A stretch of 7,303 nt of DNA from Flavobacteriaceae bacterium (lineage in GTDB: Bacteria; Bacteroidota; Bacteroidia; Flavobacteriales; Weeksellaceae): NCBI GenBank assembly GCA_031273305.1, contig JAISSC010000146.1, positions 1 to 7,303 on the forward strand. Reading direction: 5' to 3'. Within the stretch, counting starts at the first letter, position 1, and every line of letters starts with the position of its first letter. The position numbers and the translations under genes were made by a program. Positions 5,965 through 7,303 of this stretch are shown here, piece after piece. The notes beneath the pieces were generated by a model, which was not told the DNA's origin, made no database searches, and was given only the letters and a program-made list of their open reading frames with translations.

Positions 5965-7158
5965 ATGAGACGATTATTGACAAAAATCATTTTTTTAGGC
6001 TTTTTTATTGCCATATGCTCAGGGGCTAAGGCACAAAAAAACTATAAAGTTGCTACCATTATGTTTTATAATGTCGAAAATTTATATGATACTATAAAGT
6101 CTGCCGACATTATTAACGGGAATTTATCTCCTAATGATTCGAAATATCAGATCAGTGTTCCTGAAGACAGCGCATTAGCATCCGGACTGGAAATATACCG
6201 GGAAGAATTGACCTTTCAAAAGTTAAAGGGTAGACATGTAATAAGAAAACAAATCCTCACGGACGAATTTTACTATAAAGGCACCAAACTTTGGAACTCC
6301 AAAAAATATAATGAGAAGATCACCAATCTCACTAAGGTTATATCGGAAATAGGAAGGTCGGAAACCCGAACTATGCCTGCCATAATTGGTTTATGTGAAA
6401 TTGAGAACGAACATGTTCTTCAGGATTTATGTGACGGAATGAAAAAGAGAGGAGGTGTTTACGGATTTGCCCATCTTAATTCTTTCGATGCTCGCGGAGT
6501 GGATAATGCCTTATTATATGATAAAACCAGATTCACGGTTTCAAATCAGAAAAGGCTCGTTATTAACTTAACCAATGATGCCGGGTATAGAGATTATACA
6601 CGGGATATTTTATTGGTGGAAGGGCTTTTGGACGGAGAAAAAATGTACTTTCTGGTAAACCACTGGCCTTCGCGAAGAGGCGGAGAACAAAAAAGCCTGC
6701 CCAGAAGAGTTGCAGCGGCAGAAGTAATGAAGAAAGCAATGGACAGCATCCGGGAAATTAACCCCAATGCAAAAATATTAGCTATGGGAGATTTTAATGA
6801 TGATCCTACCAGCCCTAGTATTAAAAAAGTATTGAATACGGTTTACAAAAAAGATAAAGTAAAAAATGATACCTATTTTAATCCTGCGGAAGAATTATTT
6901 AAAAAAGGAATGGGTACTCTTGCCTATCAGGATGCTTTTAGCCTGTTTGATCAACAGATACTGTCTCCCGGTTTCGTTAAAAACGAGGACGACGGCTACC
7001 ATTTCTTTAAAATGAATGTATATTCTCCTTCTTATTTGGTAACACAAGAGGGGGCAGGGAAGGGCTATCCTTTCCGGTCTTTTTCAGGAGATAATTATAC
7101 CGGCGGATATAGCGACCATTATCCTATATATACCCTTATTATAAAAGAACTAAAATAA
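5965..7158 (+). CDS. Secreted endonuclease/exonuclease/phosphatase-family protein
   Basis: This is a predicted exported metal-dependent phosphoesterase of 397 aa. I chose ATG 5965 over the in-frame GTG 5944 because it gives a clean signal peptide (MRRLLTKIIFLGFFIAICSG, cleavage near AKA at 21-23) and because a -7 promoter element overlaps the GTG. The motifs of the EEP superfamily are present in order: FYNVENLYD (34-42, N36 as the metal/phosphate-site Asn), GLCEIEN (142-148, metal ligand E145), RGVDNALLY (177-185), NHWPSRRGG (232-240, H233), GDFND (275-279, D276 and N278) and SDH (383-385, the catalytic Asp-His end). The active site therefore looks complete. The FYNVEN and EIEN wording is typical of the Bacteroidota subgroup annotated as endonuclease/exonuclease/phosphatase. 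About 50 extra residues (45-97) separate the first motif from the usual DEFxxxGxxxW segment. It diverges from the receptor operon 79 nt away. The substrate may be DNA, RNA or another phosphoester. It has no sorting domain or lipobox, so it is periplasmic or released. Confidence 0.92.
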   Translation: MRRLLTKIIFLGFFIAICSGAKAQKNYKVATIMFYNVENLYDTIKSADIINGNLSPNDSKYQISVPEDSALASGLEIYREELTFQKLKGRHVIRKQILTDEFYYKGTKLWNSKKYNEKITNLTKVISEIGRSETRTMPAIIGLCEIENEHVLQDLCDGMKKRGGVYGFAHLNSFDARGVDNALLYDKTRFTVSNQKRLVINLTNDAGYRDYTRDILLVEGLLDGEKMYFLVNHWPSRRGGEQKSLPRRVAAAEVMKKAMDSIREINPNAKILAMGDFNDDPTSPSIKKVLNTVYKKDKVKNDTYFNPAEELFKKGMGTLAYQDAFSLFDQQILSPGFVKNEDDGYHFFKMNVYSPSYLVTQEGAGKGYPFRSFSGDNYTGGYSDHYPIYTLIIKELK

Positions 7159-7190
7159 GGTTCGGTAATTACGGATTATTTAAAATAACG

Positions 7191-7206
7191 TGAGTTCGGG
7201 ATAAGA
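7191..7206 (-). repeat. Right arm of 16-bp locus-flanking inverted repeat
   Basis: TGAGTTCGGGATAAGA is the exact reverse complement of 173-188. It lies 32 nt after the phosphoesterase stop codon. The surrounding bases differ from the left copy except for a nearby TTA/TAA triplet, so the conserved unit seems to be little more than 16 bp. Confidence 0.6.
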
Positions 7207-7266
7207 GATTTATAAAAGGTTCTAATTAGTATATTTAATTAATTGAATTTTAAATGATTATTGTTT

Positions 7267-7290
7267 GTTGTATACCTGACGGCATACAAC
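7267..7290 (-). repeat. Hairpin near right edge
   Basis: GTTGTAT (7267-7273) pairs with ATACAAC (7284-7290). On the minus strand the stem extends through a G-U wobble and two C-G pairs to a GTCA tetraloop, about 10 bp in all; on the plus strand the same position is an A-C mismatch, so an RNA from the minus strand would fold better. No U-run follows on either strand, which argues against a simple terminator. It could belong to the leader or tail of a gene beyond the window. Confidence 0.45.
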
Positions 7291-7303
7291 CCACTATGAC
7301 GTT

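Larger units (their letters stand above)
7159..7303. other. Right-edge non-coding stretch
   Basis: No coding frame of useful length is seen in these 145 nt. The stretch contains the right arm of the locus-flanking inverted repeat and a hairpin close to the window edge. The phosphoesterase stop codon is not followed by a recognisable GC-rich stem with a U-run. The short palindrome GTAATTAC at 7166-7173 has no loop and no tail. How that transcript ends is therefore not visible. Confidence 0.5.

Noticed and set aside
7159..7190. Terminator after the phosphoesterase gene
   Set aside because: The short palindrome GTAATTAC has no loop, no GC-rich stem and no U-run.
173..7206. Composite transposon bounded by the 16-bp inverted repeat
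   Set aside because: No transposase or integrase gene inside and no direct target duplication outside the arms; kept only as a repeat observation.

Overview
The window looks like a chromosomal segment from a Bacteroidota member, most likely of the class Flavobacteriia. It is AT-rich. It encodes a TonB-dependent outer-membrane receptor with an N-terminal carboxypeptidase-regulatory-like domain, and two lipoproteins with acidic tracts just after the lipidated cysteine, as in Bacteroidota surface lipoproteins. Its main promoters match the Bacteroidota -7 consensus TAnnTTTG. No rRNA, tRNA, CRISPR array or intact transposase gene is visible.

Layout, left to right. Positions 1-190 hold no gene I can support, only small hairpins and one arm of a 16-bp inverted repeat. 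A YdfG-like short-chain dehydrogenase lies at 191-958 (minus). A strong intrinsic terminator at 988-1018 separates it from a three-gene minus-strand operon, read from right to left: a 931-aa TonB-dependent receptor (3090-5885), a 453-aa DUF5689-type lipoprotein (1706-3067) and a 213-aa lipoprotein (1045-1686). The gaps between these genes are 22 and 19 nt. A 79-nt divergent intergenic region (5886-5964) carries back-to-back promoters inside a perfect 14-bp inverted repeat. On its other side, on the plus strand, is a secreted endonuclease/exonuclease/phosphatase-family enzyme (5965-7158). The last 145 nt are non-coding and contain the second arm of the 16-bp inverted repeat and a hairpin at the edge.

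How the genes may work together (inference). The exported phosphoesterase or nuclease would cleave an extracellular or periplasmic substrate. The surface lipoproteins would capture the substrate or its products next to the receptor, which would import them using TonB energy. There is no SusD-like gene, so this is not a standard polysaccharide-utilisation pair; the DUF5689 lipoprotein sits where SusD would be. The substrate could be nucleic acid or another phosphodiester, judging from the enzyme family, but the sequence does not fix it. The short lipoprotein is a stand-alone copy of the C-terminal domain of its larger neighbour. The dehydrogenase seems to be a separate metabolic gene.
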